64,000 nucleotides of DNA, taken from positions 1-64,000 of the forward strand of contig JAGBDN010000024.1 in NCBI GenBank assembly GCA_017937485.1, given 5' to 3'. This stretch comes from Thermoguttaceae bacterium. Its GTDB lineage: Bacteria; Planctomycetota; Planctomycetia; Pirellulales; Thermoguttaceae. The translations under genes and the position numbers were made by a program. The notes below the pieces were generated by a model that saw only the letters and a list, made by a program, of their open reading frames with translations, had not been told where the DNA came from and searched no databases. Below are positions 45,069 to 55,281 of the stretch, piece after piece. The stretch's first letter is position 1. Every line of letters starts with the position of its first letter.

Positions 45069-45995
45069 TCAACCGCGGTTAAAGAACGCCGAAATCTCCG
45101 GCCAAAACGACCAAATAATCGTAAACGGCCCGAAAACGAAGAGCCAATAGGCAAAATAGTGAAGTTTTCCGGCCTTGAGCCAACGCATCAAATAAATCAA
45201 CGCGACCAACCCGACGCCGAAACTAACCGCCGCGCCCAGCAGGTAAAGCGACAAAAGCGGGTCGTTTTGCAAGTCGAGCGCTTTCCCGGCCTCTTTGTAA
45301 TCGCCGATCATATCGATAATTTCGAGAAGCGCGCCCCCGGCGATGACCGGAATCGACAACAGGAAGGAATACGTCGCCGCCGTTTCTCGGGAAAGTTTGC
45401 GCAAGACGCCGGCCGCGATCGTCGAACCGCTCCGCGAAATCCCGGGCAAGACCGCGCAACCTTGAACGACGCCGATAAACAACGCGTCGAACCAAGAGGT
45501 TTGCTCGAGCGTTTTGCCGTCGGTGAACGCGTTCGCTTCCCCCTCGTCCTCGGCGCTCAAACGCTCCGCTTCTTCGAGATATTCGTCTTGCGCCGTCTTT
45601 TTCTTGCCGCGCACCAAGGTCAAAAGAAGAATCCCGGTAATAATGAAGCAGAAACCGGCGACTTTCGGACTGTCTAAAAGCGGGTCGGCGAATTTTTTCA
45701 TCGCCAAGCCGATCGCGACCGTCGGAATCGTCCCGACGACGATCAGCCCCAACGTCCGCGGCGTCTTGCAAAACGCTTCGTAAATTTGCCGCCAAAAATA
45801 AATCAACACCGCGCCCAACGTTCCGGCGTGCAGTAAAATATTCAACGTGAACATTTTCTCTTCGTCGAGAACCGCCGAATCGCGGAAAAGGATATTCCCC
45901 AACACTGTAAGGTGGCCGGAAGAGCTGATCGGAAGAAATTCGCCGATCCCCTGCACGACCGCTAAAAATAGAATTTTAATCGCGTCCCAGTCCAT
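45069..45995 (-). CDS. uppP: undecaprenyl-diphosphatase
   Basis: A 308 aa inner-membrane enzyme recycling undecaprenyl diphosphate for cell-wall and polysaccharide assembly; excess copies give bacitracin resistance. The BacA motifs QGIGEFLPISSSGHL (about 15-29) and GISRSGSTIAAG (about 185-196) are intact, with seven to eight membrane segments. A polar loop of about 45 residues between segments is rich in Glu. Its presence fits peptidoglycan or polysaccharide synthesis in this lineage. GAGGAG precedes the ATG. Confidence 0.96.
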   Translation of the reverse strand: MDWDAIKILFLAVVQGIGEFLPISSSGHLTVLGNILFRDSAVLDEEKMFTLNILLHAGTLGAVLIYFWRQIYEAFCKTPRTLGLIVVGTIPTVAIGLAMKKFADPLLDSPKVAGFCFIITGILLLTLVRGKKKTAQDEYLEEAERLSAEDEGEANAFTDGKTLEQTSWFDALFIGVVQGCAVLPGISRSGSTIAAGVLRKLSRETAATYSFLLSIPVIAGGALLEIIDMIGDYKEAGKALDLQNDPLLSLYLLGAAVSFGVGLVALIYLMRWLKAGKLHYFAYWLFVFGPFTIIWSFWPEISAFFNRG

Positions 45996-46185
45996 ACGCT
46001 TTCAACTCTCCTCGACGTCGTTTCGATTAATTTCGTCTTTAACAATCGGCGTTTCCGTTTCCGCCTCGAAACGCTCGCGCCGTTCCAACGACTTTAACGC
46101 AATCGTCCAACCGCGTCGCTTAACTTGCGCCGTTTTCCCAACTTTTCCCGCGGCGCGGCGTCCGTTCGATTCGTCGACCGCGCAA

Positions 46186-46222
46186 AAAACCCGTTTCCGC
46201 CAAAGAAACGGAAACGGGTTTT
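46186..46222 (-). terminator. terminator of the coiled-coil membrane protein gene
   Basis: AAAACCCGTTTCCG (46186-46199) pairs perfectly with CGGAAACGGGTTTT (46209-46222). Read on the minus strand it ends in a T run about 40 bases after the stop. Confidence 0.88.
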
Positions 46223-46260
46223 CGGTTACGCTCGACGCTTGTTCGCGTCAACGGCGCGAA

Positions 46261-47835
46261 TCAGTTGCTCTTCGGCGCGCGTTGGCGGAAGTAGTAATCG
46301 CTCGTTTTGCCTTCCGAGACCGGCGCGGGTTCGGCGCCCGGAACATACGTCGGCGCGACAATGCCCGAGGAACGCGGAGCCGGTTCGTCGGTTCCGGTGT
46401 AGATCGGCGCGATCGGAGTATCGGAAACCGTCGTCGCGGGAACGCCGTTTTCGAGCGTCGAAACCCCGCCCTCTTCCTTGTAACGGGTAACTTGCGCCGC
46501 TTTCTTGTAACCGACGCGAACGAGGAAGTCGCTCAACGTCATCGTGCGGACGCCGTTCTTAGCCGCCGAATCAAGGAAACTTTCGCGCGTTTTCAAAATT
46601 TGGTCTTTCGTCGCTTGGTCAAGCGAAGCGTCCTTCTTCAAGACGTCGACGATTTCTTCTTCCGAAACGACGAGACGATAGACGCCGGAGTCGATCGAAC
46701 CGACTTCTTTGCCGTCCGCGTCGAGATACGCCGCGACTTCGCCGCCGGCCAATTGAATCAAACCGATGATTTCGTCGAGGTCGGAACGTTCGTCGCCGTT
46801 AATATCGAGGCTGTAGTCGAGCGCGTAACGAACCGTTTCGCCCGGACGCCAAAGCGGCGTGTAGACAAGGTCGCCGGCCATAATCGGCGCCGACATTTCG
46901 TCTTCGAGAATGCGCGCTTCGCATTCGTGCGGGCCGAGCGCGGCGACGACTTGGACGCTCCCCTTCGACTTCGCGCCGCCGACGTCGATCGCGTCGGACG
47001 GGAAGACGTTGAAGGTGGTCAGCGGACGAATACCGTCGTCGGTTCCGACGTTCAAACGAACGACTTTGTTCGCTTGGTCGGCGTAAATAACTTCCGCGTC
47101 GGCGCGTTCAAATTCGGCGTTCGAAAGTTGGTCGACGCGACGCGCCAAGTCGGCGTTGATTTCGGCGAACTTCGTCGCGGTTTCTTTATAGTCGGCCGTT
47201 TCTTGCTTCGCGGTCGCGATCGAATCTTTCGCTTGCGCTTTGACGGCGTCGACTTCTTGCGTTTGTTTATTGAAGCTGTCGGTCAACTCGGCGTAGCTGG
47301 CGCGCGCGGCGTCGAGGTCTTTTTTATGCCCGGCTTGAAGTTGGGCGACCGTGTCGTCGAACGCTTTCTTTTGCGCGGCCGATTTTTCAATTTCGACGTT
47401 CATCGCGGCTTCGGCGGCGGCGACGGCGTTTTGCGCGACGACCAATTCGGCGTTCTTTTGCTTAAGGTTCGCGGCAAGTTTCGCGAGAGCGTCTTCGTAA
47501 GTCGTCGCGACGACCGCGGCGTTCCCCGATTCTTGGAACGCGCCGGCGTTGACGTCCAACGCTTTGACGCGTTCGGTCATTTTGTCGGCGAGAGCGGCGA
47601 GGTCGGCGTGTCCGTCGCCCAAACCGGCGACGCCGGCGACGTCTTTCACCTTTTTGAAACCGGCGGCCCAACTCGAGTTGTCGCTCGTCGCGCTCTTGAG
47701 TTGGTCTTGAACTTGCGCCAGTTCTTGCTTAGTCTCCGACAACCCTTTAAAACCGAAATAGGTCGTTACGCCCAGTATCAACGCCAAGACGATGAATACA
47801 ATGAGGGTAATGACGACGCCCTGCTGATTTCGCAT
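46261..47835 (-). CDS. membrane-anchored coiled-coil protein, planctomycete-type
   Basis: A 524 aa protein of unknown function. One membrane helix (about residues 8-30, VITLIVFIVLALILGVTTYFGF, cited in part) is followed by a long coiled coil of about 210 residues rich in Ala, Lys, Glu and Asp. A globular region follows (about 255-420) with a small beta domain, GTDDGIRPLTTFNVF and an EF-hand-like DINGDERSDLDE. The tail is Pro/Thr-rich. Topology predicts most of the chain outside the cytoplasm. Proteins of this layout occur in planctomycetes, but I know no function. It has its own promoter and terminator. Confidence 0.7.
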   Translation of the reverse strand: MRNQQGVVITLIVFIVLALILGVTTYFGFKGLSETKQELAQVQDQLKSATSDNSSWAAGFKKVKDVAGVAGLGDGHADLAALADKMTERVKALDVNAGAFQESGNAAVVATTYEDALAKLAANLKQKNAELVVAQNAVAAAEAAMNVEIEKSAAQKKAFDDTVAQLQAGHKKDLDAARASYAELTDSFNKQTQEVDAVKAQAKDSIATAKQETADYKETATKFAEINADLARRVDQLSNAEFERADAEVIYADQANKVVRLNVGTDDGIRPLTTFNVFPSDAIDVGGAKSKGSVQVVAALGPHECEARILEDEMSAPIMAGDLVYTPLWRPGETVRYALDYSLDINGDERSDLDEIIGLIQLAGGEVAAYLDADGKEVGSIDSGVYRLVVSEEEIVDVLKKDASLDQATKDQILKTRESFLDSAAKNGVRTMTLSDFLVRVGYKKAAQVTRYKEEGGVSTLENGVPATTVSDTPIAPIYTGTDEPAPRSSGIVAPTYVPGAEPAPVSEGKTSDYYFRQRAPKSN

Positions 47836-48038
47836 ATGTAAGGCCTTTCCTTCCGCGGCTGCAAGCCGGAATAACGAACGCTCCCGACGACGTCTCGCGA
47901 CGCCGGCGCGACGGCGCGTCGGCGCTTGAACGGTCGCCCAGCCGTCGAAATTTTTTGTTCAATCTCGCCCGTCGTTCGCGCCCGTCGTTTTTAAGGAGCG
48001 CGCCCGACGCTTCGAAGGCGCAAGCGCGCCTATTATCG

Positions 48039-48067
48039 ATTTTAAATAAATCGCCCGTCGGCGTCAA
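48039..48067 (-). promoter_or_regulatory. promoter of the coiled-coil membrane protein gene
   Basis: On the minus strand TTGACG (48062-48067), 17-bp spacer, TAAAAT (48039-48044), leader about 200 bases. The 342-base gap 47836-48177 has no gene. Confidence 0.65.
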
Positions 48068-48177
48068 CGATATTCTCTCAAAATCGGAAATTTGTCGAAA
48101 AATATTCCGACTTTCTTCGCGTCAATTCGCATATTCGGAATATTGCGAACGCTCGACGCCGCCCGAAGTCGCGACGC

Positions 48178-49632
48178 TCAAAACGGGGCCGCGTCGTCGA
48201 CGTTTTTCGAACCGCTCGATTTTGCCGGTTTCGGCGACTTTTCCGACGCGGCGTTCGCCGTTTTTTCGGGCGATTTCGCGGTTTTTAAAATCGCGCGAAT
48301 CTTCTCGAGACGCTCTCCGATTTCCCGTTCCGCGCCGCGGTCGGTCGGGCGGTAATACTCCCGTTCGACGCCCAAATAGTCTTGCGCCGCGACCGCGCCC
48401 GGAGCGTCGTGCGCGTATTGATAACCGACGTGTCCCAACTCTTTCGCGCCCCGAAAATGCGCGTCGCGGAGCGCTTTCGGAACCGGCAAAATTCGCCCGG
48501 AGCGAACGTCGTCGATCGCTTCGAAGATCGCCGTCGTCGCCGCGTTCGACTTCGGCGCGCAAGCCAAATAAGCGACCGTTTGCGCCAAGTTCAGTTTGCA
48601 TTCCGGGAGCCCGACCATCTCGCAAGCGGTCGCGGTCGCGACGGCCAACGGCAACGCGCTCGGGTCGGCGTTTCCGACGTCTTCGCTCGCCAAAATGACG
48701 AGTCGGCGCGCCAAAAAGCGGACGTCTTCGCCTCCTTCGAGCATCTTCGCGAGCCAATAGATCGCGGCGTCCGGGTCGCTTCCTCGGATACTTTTAATCA
48801 GCGCGCTGATCGCGTCGTAATGCGAGTCGCCGTCGCGGTCGTAAGCGACCGTCCGCCGCTGAACCGATTCCGCCGCCAGCTCTTTAGTAAAGACAATCGG
48901 TTCGGTCGGAATCGGCGGCGCGTCGAACGGCGCGTTCGCGTCCGCTTCCCCGAGCGACGAAAGAACCGCGACTTCGAGCGCGGAGAGCGCCCGGCGAGCG
49001 TCGCCGTCGCAGATCGCCGCGACGTAATCGAGCGCGTCTTCCCGCAACTCGATCGGATAGGCGCCGAGGCCCCGTTCGCGGTCGGTCGCGGCGCGGCGCA
49101 AAAGCGTCTTGACGTTCTCCTCCGAAAGCGGCTCGAACTGAAAAACGCGACTCCGGCTCAAAAGCGCGTTGTTGACGGTAAAAAACGGGTTCTCCGTCGT
49201 CGCCCCGATCAGCGCGACGACGCCCTGTTCGACCTCCGGGAGGAGAACGTCTTGTTGCGCTTTGTTGAAGCGGTGAATTTCGTCGATGAAAAGAATCGTT
49301 CGCGTCGCGGAGACCGACAGGCGTTCGCGGGCTTGAATCAGCGTTTCGCGCAACTGCTTCACGCCGTCCGAAACCGCGCTCAATTGCCGGAAAACGCAGC
49401 GGCTTTCCTTCGCCAAGAGGTAGGCGAGCGTCGTTTTACCAACGCCGGGCGGGCCGTAAAAAATCGCGGAGCCGAGCCGGTCGGCTTTCAAGAGGCGGCG
49501 CAACAACTTCCCTTCGCCGAGAAAACTCTCTTGCCCGACGAACTCCGACAACCGACGCGGCCGCATTCGCGCGGCCAACGGGAGCGCTCGCATTCGGTTT
49601 TCGCGCTCCGACGATTCGAACAACGACGACAA
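48178..49632 (-). CDS. rarA: replication-associated recombination protein A (RarA/MgsA) AAA+ ATPase
   Basis: A 484 aa clamp-loader-like ATPase that acts at stalled replication forks. The start region [21 protein letters not shown] is typical. Walker A is [11 protein letters not shown] (about 57-67) and Walker B is [35 protein letters not shown] is the sensor/arginine-finger region. The C-terminal MgsA domain has [15 protein letters not shown] and GYQYAHDAP. The last 30 residues (Lys/Ala/Pro/Ser) are an extra tail. The start is taken as TTG at 49632 because GGGAGG lies 5-6 bases upstream; ATG at 49596 and TTG at 49680 are alternatives. Confidence 0.93.
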   Translation of the reverse strand: MSSLFESSERENRMRALPLAARMRPRRLSEFVGQESFLGEGKLLRRLLKADRLGSAIFYGPPGVGKTTLAYLLAKESRCVFRQLSAVSDGVKQLRETLIQARERLSVSATRTILFIDEIHRFNKAQQDVLLPEVEQGVVALIGATTENPFFTVNNALLSRSRVFQFEPLSEENVKTLLRRAATDRERGLGAYPIELREDALDYVAAICDGDARRALSALEVAVLSSLGEADANAPFDAPPIPTEPIVFTKELAAESVQRRTVAYDRDGDSHYDAISALIKSIRGSDPDAAIYWLAKMLEGGEDVRFLARRLVILASEDVGNADPSALPLAVATATACEMVGLPECKLNLAQTVAYLACAPKSNAATTAIFEAIDDVRSGRILPVPKALRDAHFRGAKELGHVGYQYAHDAPGAVAAQDYLGVEREYYRPTDRGAEREIGERLEKIRAILKTAKSPEKTANAASEKSPKPAKSSGSKNVDDAAPF

Positions 49633-49842
49633 ACGTTTCCTCCCGGTTCGCGCTCCAAAGCGCTCAAAATTAAAAATCAAAAGCGGCGCCCGAGAAAGCC
49701 TCGTTTCGCGCCGCCGTTCGCTTTCGCGTCGTTTTTCAATCGTCGACGCCGTTTTCTATCCCGACGCCGAACTTCAATCGCCGACGCCGTTTCCAATCCC
49801 CGCGCCGCGCTCAAACGCTCGACGTCGCCCCGCGATTCCGCG

Positions 49843-50832
49843 TTAAAAACTCAATTTCTCGCGAACGTCCGGGACGTCGGAATCGAGTTTTTGCAACAGT
49901 TCGAGGTCTTCTTTCGACCAAGATTTCGGAAGCGCGACGGCGCACTCGACGTAAAGGTCGCCCGGTTTTTCGCCGTCCGGCGCGACGCCCAATCCCCGCA
50001 AACGCAACCGCGTCCCGGTCGACGCGCCCGGCGGAATCGTTACCGCGACCGTTCCGCGCGGCGTCGGCACGTCGACTTTCGCTCCAAGCGCCGCTTCTTT
50101 CAGCGTTATCGGCGTTTTGACCGTTAAATCCTTGCCGAAACGCGAGTAAAACGGATGCGGCGCGATCTCGACTTCCAAAATAACGTCGCCGTTCGGGCCG
50201 CCGCCGACGCCGGGTTCGCCCATTCCGCGGAGCCGAATTTTCTTCCCGTCTTCGATGCCGACCGGAATTTTCGCGTCGACGGAGACCATTCCGCCGCGTT
50301 CGCGCCGAATCGTTACCGGAATCGTTCCGCCGAGAACCGCGGTCGCCAACGGAACCGAAACGGTCGCCGTTACGTCCTCGCCCTTTTGCGGAGCGGGAGA
50401 GCGTCGCCGTCGACCGCCGCCAAACGGGTTCCCGCCTCCTCCGAACGGATTCCCGCCGCCCGCCGACGCGCCGCCGCCGAACGCGTTCAAAATGTCCTCG
50501 AAGCTAAACGACGAGCCGCCGCCCGAGAAACCGCCGCCGAACGGATTCCCTCCGCCTCCGAACGGGTTCCCGCCCGCGCCGAACGGATTGCCGCCGCCGG
50601 CGCTAAAACGTTCGTAATCGGGCCCGAATTGGTCGTACATCCGCCGTTTTTCCGGGTCTTTGAGCGTTTCGAACGCCGTTTGCAGCTCTTGAAACTTCTT
50701 TTTCGCGCCCTCCGGGTCTTTCGGGTTCAAGTCCGGATGGTACTTGCGCGCCATTTTCAGATACGCTTTTTGAATTTCGTCTTGCGACGCGTTTTTCGAG
50801 ACGCCGAGCGTCTTATAAAAGTCTTCCGCCAT
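49843..50832 (-). CDS. DnaJ-class co-chaperone (CbpA type, no zinc finger)
   Basis: A 329 aa Hsp40 protein that delivers substrates to DnaK. The J domain is residues 3-70 with HPD in ARKYHPDLNPKD. A Gly/Phe region with eight or so NPFGGGG-type repeats (about 85-155) follows. The two beta-barrel substrate-binding domains come next, directly, without the four CxxCxGxG zinc motifs of DnaJ. This is the CbpA/type II arrangement. GGAG precedes the ATG at 50832; a longer frame to 50883 is not favoured. rarA follows after 210 bases. Confidence 0.92.
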   Translation of the reverse strand: MAEDFYKTLGVSKNASQDEIQKAYLKMARKYHPDLNPKDPEGAKKKFQELQTAFETLKDPEKRRMYDQFGPDYERFSAGGGNPFGAGGNPFGGGGNPFGGGFSGGGSSFSFEDILNAFGGGASAGGGNPFGGGGNPFGGGRRRRSPAPQKGEDVTATVSVPLATAVLGGTIPVTIRRERGGMVSVDAKIPVGIEDGKKIRLRGMGEPGVGGGPNGDVILEVEIAPHPFYSRFGKDLTVKTPITLKEAALGAKVDVPTPRGTVAVTIPPGASTGTRLRLRGLGVAPDGEKPGDLYVECAVALPKSWSKEDLELLQKLDSDVPDVREKLSF

Positions 50833-50957
50833 TATCTCCGTCTTTCTTCCCGCGTTAGCCGTTCTCGCCGCCGACGGCGCCAAAATCGACGCCGTTTTCC
50901 GCCGTTTTTACTTAACGCAAATTCGGCGCCGTTCGGTCGCCGCGCGTCGACTTTCGG

Positions 50958-51287
50958 TCAATGCCCGCAACCGGCGCACCCGGCTCCGGCGGGAAAATTC
51001 GGGTTGTCGATGTTGAACCCTTTGGCGGTCGGCGTGTCGAGAAAATCGATTTTCGTTCCGTCGAGGAAAAGCGCGAACTTTTTGTCGGCGACGACGTAAA
51101 CGCCGTCGGTTTCGTAACGCGCGTCGATTTTCGAATCGAAAACCGTGTCGAAGCCGAGCGTGTACTGCATACCGCTGCACCCGCCGCCGACGATCACCAT
51201 TCGGATGAACGTTTTCGGGTCGAGTTCTTGCGCTTGCATAATTTTTTTGACTTCGTCGGCCGCGCGCGCCGTCAATTTGATCGCCAT
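50958..51287 (-). CDS. HesB/IscA/ErpA-type iron-sulfur cluster carrier
   Basis: A 109 aa A-type carrier that passes [Fe-S] clusters to apoproteins. The three cluster cysteines are GGGCSGMQY (about residue 34) and the C-terminal pair in GAGCAGCGH (the family usually has CGCGxSF). Domain boundaries and length (about 105-115 aa) fit. There is no iscS, iscU or suf gene nearby. The ATG follows a purine-rich AGGGAAA. ErpA, IscA and SufA cannot be told apart here. A TATAAT box for it lies at 51433-51438 on the minus strand, with a weak -35. Confidence 0.92.
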   Translation of the reverse strand: MAIKLTARAADEVKKIMQAQELDPKTFIRMVIVGGGCSGMQYTLGFDTVFDSKIDARYETDGVYVVADKKFALFLDGTKIDFLDTPTAKGFNIDNPNFPAGAGCAGCGH

Positions 51288-51523
51288 TTTTCCCTCGCGT
51301 TAATTCCTTTTTCGATTATAAAGCGCTCGCCGCGCCGTCGCGGTTTCGCCGCTCGTTTTTACGTCCGTTTTTTTCCGCCGCGCCGCTCGTTCGCGCCGTT
51401 GTTTGGCGTTGGCCGCCGCGTCGATTCTTTATATTATACGCGTTTGCGGCGACGCGAAAAGAGCCCCCGCGCCGCCGGACGGAACGTTTTTCCGCGTCTT
51501 TCCCTCTTTTTCGCGACGCGCGC

Positions 51524-51552
51524 TTGACTTTCCGTTTCGAATCGTTTAAAAC
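51524..51552 (+). promoter_or_regulatory. promoter of the second GH16 gene
   Basis: TTGACT (51524-51529), 17-bp spacer, TAAAAC (51547-51552), leader about 68 bases to the ATG at 51626. It shows that the codon at 51524 is not the translation start. Confidence 0.7.
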
Positions 51553-51625
51553 GATAAACGACGGCGCCGTTTTCGCCGTCGTTCGCCGTTTTCGTCCTCT
51601 TTTCTTTTTCCCAAGGAGTTTTCCA

Positions 51626-52576
51626 ATGTCGTCGCGACCGTTCGCCCTTTCCCGTTTTTCCGTTCGACGTTTCGCCGTCGGCGCGCTTCTTTTCGTCGGC
51701 GCCGTTTGCTCGCCGTCTTCCGCTCTTTTCGCCGAAACGCCCGTTTGCCCGCTCGGCGACGCGTTCGAGTTCGCCCCGGAACTTAGCGACGAGTTCGACG
51801 GCGCCGCGCTCGACGCCGAAAAATGGTTCGACTTCAACCCGGCTTGGCGCGGTCGCAAACCGGCGCTCTTTTCGCGCCAAAACGTCGCCGTCGCCGACGG
51901 AACGCTCCGCCTGACCGCGAGCTTGATGAAGCCGGAGGAAGTCGACGTCGAAAACAAAGTCCGCGGATACGACAAATATTGGAAAGCGATCGTCAAGAGC
52001 CGCGAAAAAATCGCTTACGGCTACTTCGAAGCGCGTTGCCAAGCGATGCGCGCCAACGTCTGCAACGCGTTTTGGCTTTACGACCCGCACTCCGACCGCC
52101 CGGACGTCAAGTACGTCGAAGGCGAATTTTCCGAAGAAATCGACGTCTTGGAAGTCTTCGGGAAACCGTCGGAGCCGAGCGCGCAAAACGTCGTTTGGGG
52201 AACGCTTCACCGTTACGCGACGCCTTATCTCGAGTCGATCGTCAACAAGAAAAAGGACAAGCTGGCGAACAAAGGCTTCAAATTTAAAGCGCCGTTCGAC
52301 CCCGCCGCCGACTTTCACCGTTACGCGGTCGCTTGGACGCCGACCGAAATCCGTTGGTTCGTCGACGGCGAGGAAGTTTTCGTTCGCGAAAACGACTTCT
52401 TCCATCGCCCGTTGCACGTCGTTTTCGACTGCGAAATTATGTTCGACTGGATGGGCGAGCCCGACCCGGCCGATCTTCCGGCGACCTTCAACGTCGATTA
52501 CGTTCGCGTTTGGCGTTTAAAAGACGCGAACGACGCCGCGACGCCCGACGCGAACGCGGCGGCCGCGAAACGCTAA
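51626..52576 (+). CDS. secreted GH16 enzyme (agarase/porphyranase/kappa-carrageenase-like branch)
   Basis: A 316 aa secreted endo-hydrolase. The signal peptide covers about residues 1-36 (FAVGALLFVGAVCSPSSALFA). The GH16 domain starts at ELSDEFDGAALDAEKWFDF, has NAFWLYDP, and the catalytic motif SEEIDVLEVFG near 170-180 (ExDxxE). Spacing and the ADFHRYAVAWTPTEIRWFVDGEEV and NVDYVRVW segments resemble sulfated- or galacto-polysaccharide GH16 members more than laminarinases. It is divergent from the other GH16 in this window. AAGGAG precedes the ATG. The substrate must be tested. Confidence 0.85.
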   Translation: MSSRPFALSRFSVRRFAVGALLFVGAVCSPSSALFAETPVCPLGDAFEFAPELSDEFDGAALDAEKWFDFNPAWRGRKPALFSRQNVAVADGTLRLTASLMKPEEVDVENKVRGYDKYWKAIVKSREKIAYGYFEARCQAMRANVCNAFWLYDPHSDRPDVKYVEGEFSEEIDVLEVFGKPSEPSAQNVVWGTLHRYATPYLESIVNKKKDKLANKGFKFKAPFDPAADFHRYAVAWTPTEIRWFVDGEEVFVRENDFFHRPLHVVFDCEIMFDWMGEPDPADLPATFNVDYVRVWRLKDANDAATPDANAAAAKR

Positions 52577-52614
52577 AACGTCGAACCGCCGACGGTCGCG
52601 AAACGCTCCTTCGC

Positions 52615-54903
52615 TCAACGCGAAACGCTCGGTCGCGGCGGGAAAAGCGCTCGACTCGACGTTCCGGCGTTCGTCGGCGCGTTCCAAGTCGGCGTCGGCG
52701 AGTAAACCGGCGCGTTCGAGCCGCCGACGGTCGAACCGGGCAAAACGTTCCGTCCGAACGACGTTTCCGGAATCGTTTGATAATTCGCGCTCGGCGGGTA
52801 AACGCCGGACGGAACCGCGTTCGCCGGATAACTTCCGGACGGAGCGGCGCCCGGTCGCGTCCCCCAATTATTGAGCGGCGAAACGCCTTGCGGCGCGGCG
52901 TTCGGATACGCCGGATTCGTCAACGTCGCGGCGGCGGAGTTCGGGTTCGCGTCGTATGTTTCGTTATCGCCGGGCAAGACGAGCGGTCGACCGTCCGCGC
53001 CGGTTCCGAACGTCGTCGCGCCGCCGACGCCGCCCGGGTACGACGCGTCGAAAGAGCCGCCGATCGCGCCCTCGACGCCCGCCGTTTGGAAGTCCGCCGG
53101 CGGGGTCGTCGTCAACTTGCCGTTTTCGTCTTGATAGAAGACCATCCCCTCCATTAATTCGGGCGTTTTCTCGTATCGCGACATATCTTGCGCTTGCGCC
53201 GCCGCTTTGCGTCGGGCCGCGCTCGCCGCCGCGTTCGCATACGTCGCCGGAGCGACCCGCGACGCGGCCGGAGCCCGATGCGGCGGAGTGAAAATCGACC
53301 GATTCGCGTCCGACTCGCCGTCGCCGCGTCGCGTTTGCGCCGCTTGGAAGAGGACGCCGAAACCTTGCGTGAAGAGCGGATTCAACGAAAATTCGTTCGG
53401 GTTCGTCGGCGCCGGAACGTTCGGACGCGGACGACGCGGCGCTTGCGCTCGTTTGGTCGACGCGGCCTTTTTCCCTTTCGTCGCCGTTTTTTCTTCCGTC
53501 GCGCCGTCGTTGTCGTTTTCCGCGTCGCCGTCTTCCGGCTCGACGGAATCGGTCGACGACGCCGCGTTGCGAATCAACCGCGTATTCCCGCCGCCAAGTT
53601 TCCCGGCGTTTCCGTTCTTTTCGTCGTCTTTTACGTCGCCGCTTCCGTCGTCGGACGGCTTTTTGACCTTAAATTTCGGGCCCTTGTAAGAACCGAGCGC
53701 CGACTGCACCCAACTCGCGGAGAGGTCGAGCGGTTGCGGAGTCGCGTCGATCCATTGGTTTCCTTCGTCGTCGGTCGCGACGGTGCGAACGTAAAACGGC
53801 GTCGTTTCGGCGTCGGTTGCGTACCAAAAAAACATTTCTCGTTCGGAATCCAAATCTTCGCCGACGCGCGTCCAGGGGCCGTCCAAACTCGTCGCTCGTT
53901 CGACGGCGATCGTCGCCGGTCGTCCGCGCCGCGCTTCCTCTTCGATTTCGCTCGGTCGGAACCAGCGAAGAATCAAAATAAGGCGGTCGGTTCCCTTTTC
54001 CTTCGCGGGCCCGACCGACTTAATTTTCCCGGTCGCCGGTTGCGTCGGCGCGGCGGTTTCGGACGCTTCGGCGTTTTCTCCTTCGCCGCTCGACTTTTCG
54101 CCCTTCGCCTTGCCGCGCGCCAAATCGAGAAGGCGACTCGACTTCGCTTCCGTTTCGTTCGGCGTTCCGAGCGGCGCGGCGTCGGCGGCGTTCGAGTCGT
54201 CGTTTAACGCGAACGATTCGGACGCTTCGGTCGCGACGCCGGCGTTCGTTCCGCCTAAATCGCCCGCTTCGACAAAGCGATAAGCGCGCGTCGCGCTGAA
54301 CGCGTCGGTTCCGTTCGCGAAACGAGTTCGCAACGCAAACCAATAAACGCCCGGTTTCGGCGCTTCGAACAAGAAAGCGGAGGCGCCGTCTTCCGGTCGG
54401 ACGCCCGCGTAAGAATACCAAGTCGCCCCGGCGTCCGGCGAACAAAAAAGCTCGACCGACGCCGCGCCTTGCGAATCGGCGGTTTTCGGAAAAGTAAACG
54501 GAACGCGGCAAAGCGCCCCGACGTTTTCGCGCGGAACGTCTTTCGGCGCCGGAAGTTGAACTTCGACCTTGTTCGACGGCGAAAGGGAACCGGTCGCCGC
54601 GTCGGTCGCTTTCGTCGCGCCGCTCGCCCCCGTCGAATTGTCGAGTCGAGCGATTTTTTCGACGGAACCGCCCGAAAAAGCCGCGAACCGATTGTTAAAA
54701 ACGTTCGTTTCGTTTATAATAGATTGCGCGAGGAGCGTTCCGCCGTCGAGCGCGCCCGCCCAAAGAATTGCGATCAACGCCCGTTTCGCGATCAAGCCGA
54801 ATTTTCGCGACGCTCGACCGTTTTTCGCGCCGTTTTCAAAACGGCGCGCGCGGCGTTCGTTCGTTTCGTTTTCCCAACGCGGTTTGTTCGTTCGACTCAA
54901 CAT
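52615..54903 (-). CDS. large secreted hypothetical protein with FN3-like domains
   Basis: A 762 aa exported protein of unknown function. A basic N-terminus of about 40 residues precedes a signal segment (AIL to LLAQ, about 43-60). At about 120-215 a beta-sandwich with ELFCSPDAGATWYSYAG and GVYWFALRTRFANGTD resembles a fibronectin-III/SusE-like module. A second such module (about 290-390) contains ERATSLDGPWTRVGEDLDS. The C-terminal 350 residues are low-complexity, rich in Asn, Pro, Gly, Ala and Tyr, and probably unfolded. The paired modules suggest a surface or matrix role. GGAGA precedes the ATG. Confidence 0.65.
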   Translation of the reverse strand: MLSRTNKPRWENETNERRARRFENGAKNGRASRKFGLIAKRALIAILWAGALDGGTLLAQSIINETNVFNNRFAAFSGGSVEKIARLDNSTGASGATKATDAATGSLSPSNKVEVQLPAPKDVPRENVGALCRVPFTFPKTADSQGAASVELFCSPDAGATWYSYAGVRPEDGASAFLFEAPKPGVYWFALRTRFANGTDAFSATRAYRFVEAGDLGGTNAGVATEASESFALNDDSNAADAAPLGTPNETEAKSSRLLDLARGKAKGEKSSGEGENAEASETAAPTQPATGKIKSVGPAKEKGTDRLILILRWFRPSEIEEEARRGRPATIAVERATSLDGPWTRVGEDLDSEREMFFWYATDAETTPFYVRTVATDDEGNQWIDATPQPLDLSASWVQSALGSYKGPKFKVKKPSDDGSGDVKDDEKNGNAGKLGGGNTRLIRNAASSTDSVEPEDGDAENDNDGATEEKTATKGKKAASTKRAQAPRRPRPNVPAPTNPNEFSLNPLFTQGFGVLFQAAQTRRGDGESDANRSIFTPPHRAPAASRVAPATYANAAASAARRKAAAQAQDMSRYEKTPELMEGMVFYQDENGKLTTTPPADFQTAGVEGAIGGSFDASYPGGVGGATTFGTGADGRPLVLPGDNETYDANPNSAAATLTNPAYPNAAPQGVSPLNNWGTRPGAAPSGSYPANAVPSGVYPPSANYQTIPETSFGRNVLPGSTVGGSNAPVYSPTPTWNAPTNAGTSSRALFPPRPSVSR

Positions 54904-55281
54904 TTTCGACGTCTCCGACGGCGGCGCTCGCGACGTTCGCCGAACTTTCCGAAGAAAGCGGCGACGCCGAACGCCGATAAAACGACTATATATTAATGAA
55001 AGTCGGGACGCCGCGACCGTCCGCCGCCGTTCCCGCTCGACGCGGCCTCGCCTCCGTTCGTTTGCGTCGTCGTTTCCTCGACGAACGCCCGGAGAACGCG
55101 GCGCGTCGTTTCGTTCATCGGCGCCGATTTATCGCGTCTCGACGTTTTTTTCGGAAACGCCGGTCACTCCGGTCGCGCAAACCGGCTAAGACGCGCCGAC
55201 TCGGCAAAATACGCAAACTTTAACGTTCGTCAACCTTCCCAAAGCCAACGCCAAGAAAGAGCAAGAAAGAGAACGTCGCCT
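54904..55281. other. intergenic region between divergent genes
   Basis: 378 bases between the secreted FN3-like gene (-) and the SHOCT-type gene (+). An AT-rich spot (CTATATATTAATG, 54986-54998) could be a -10 region. No gene or RNA is recognised. Confidence 0.4.
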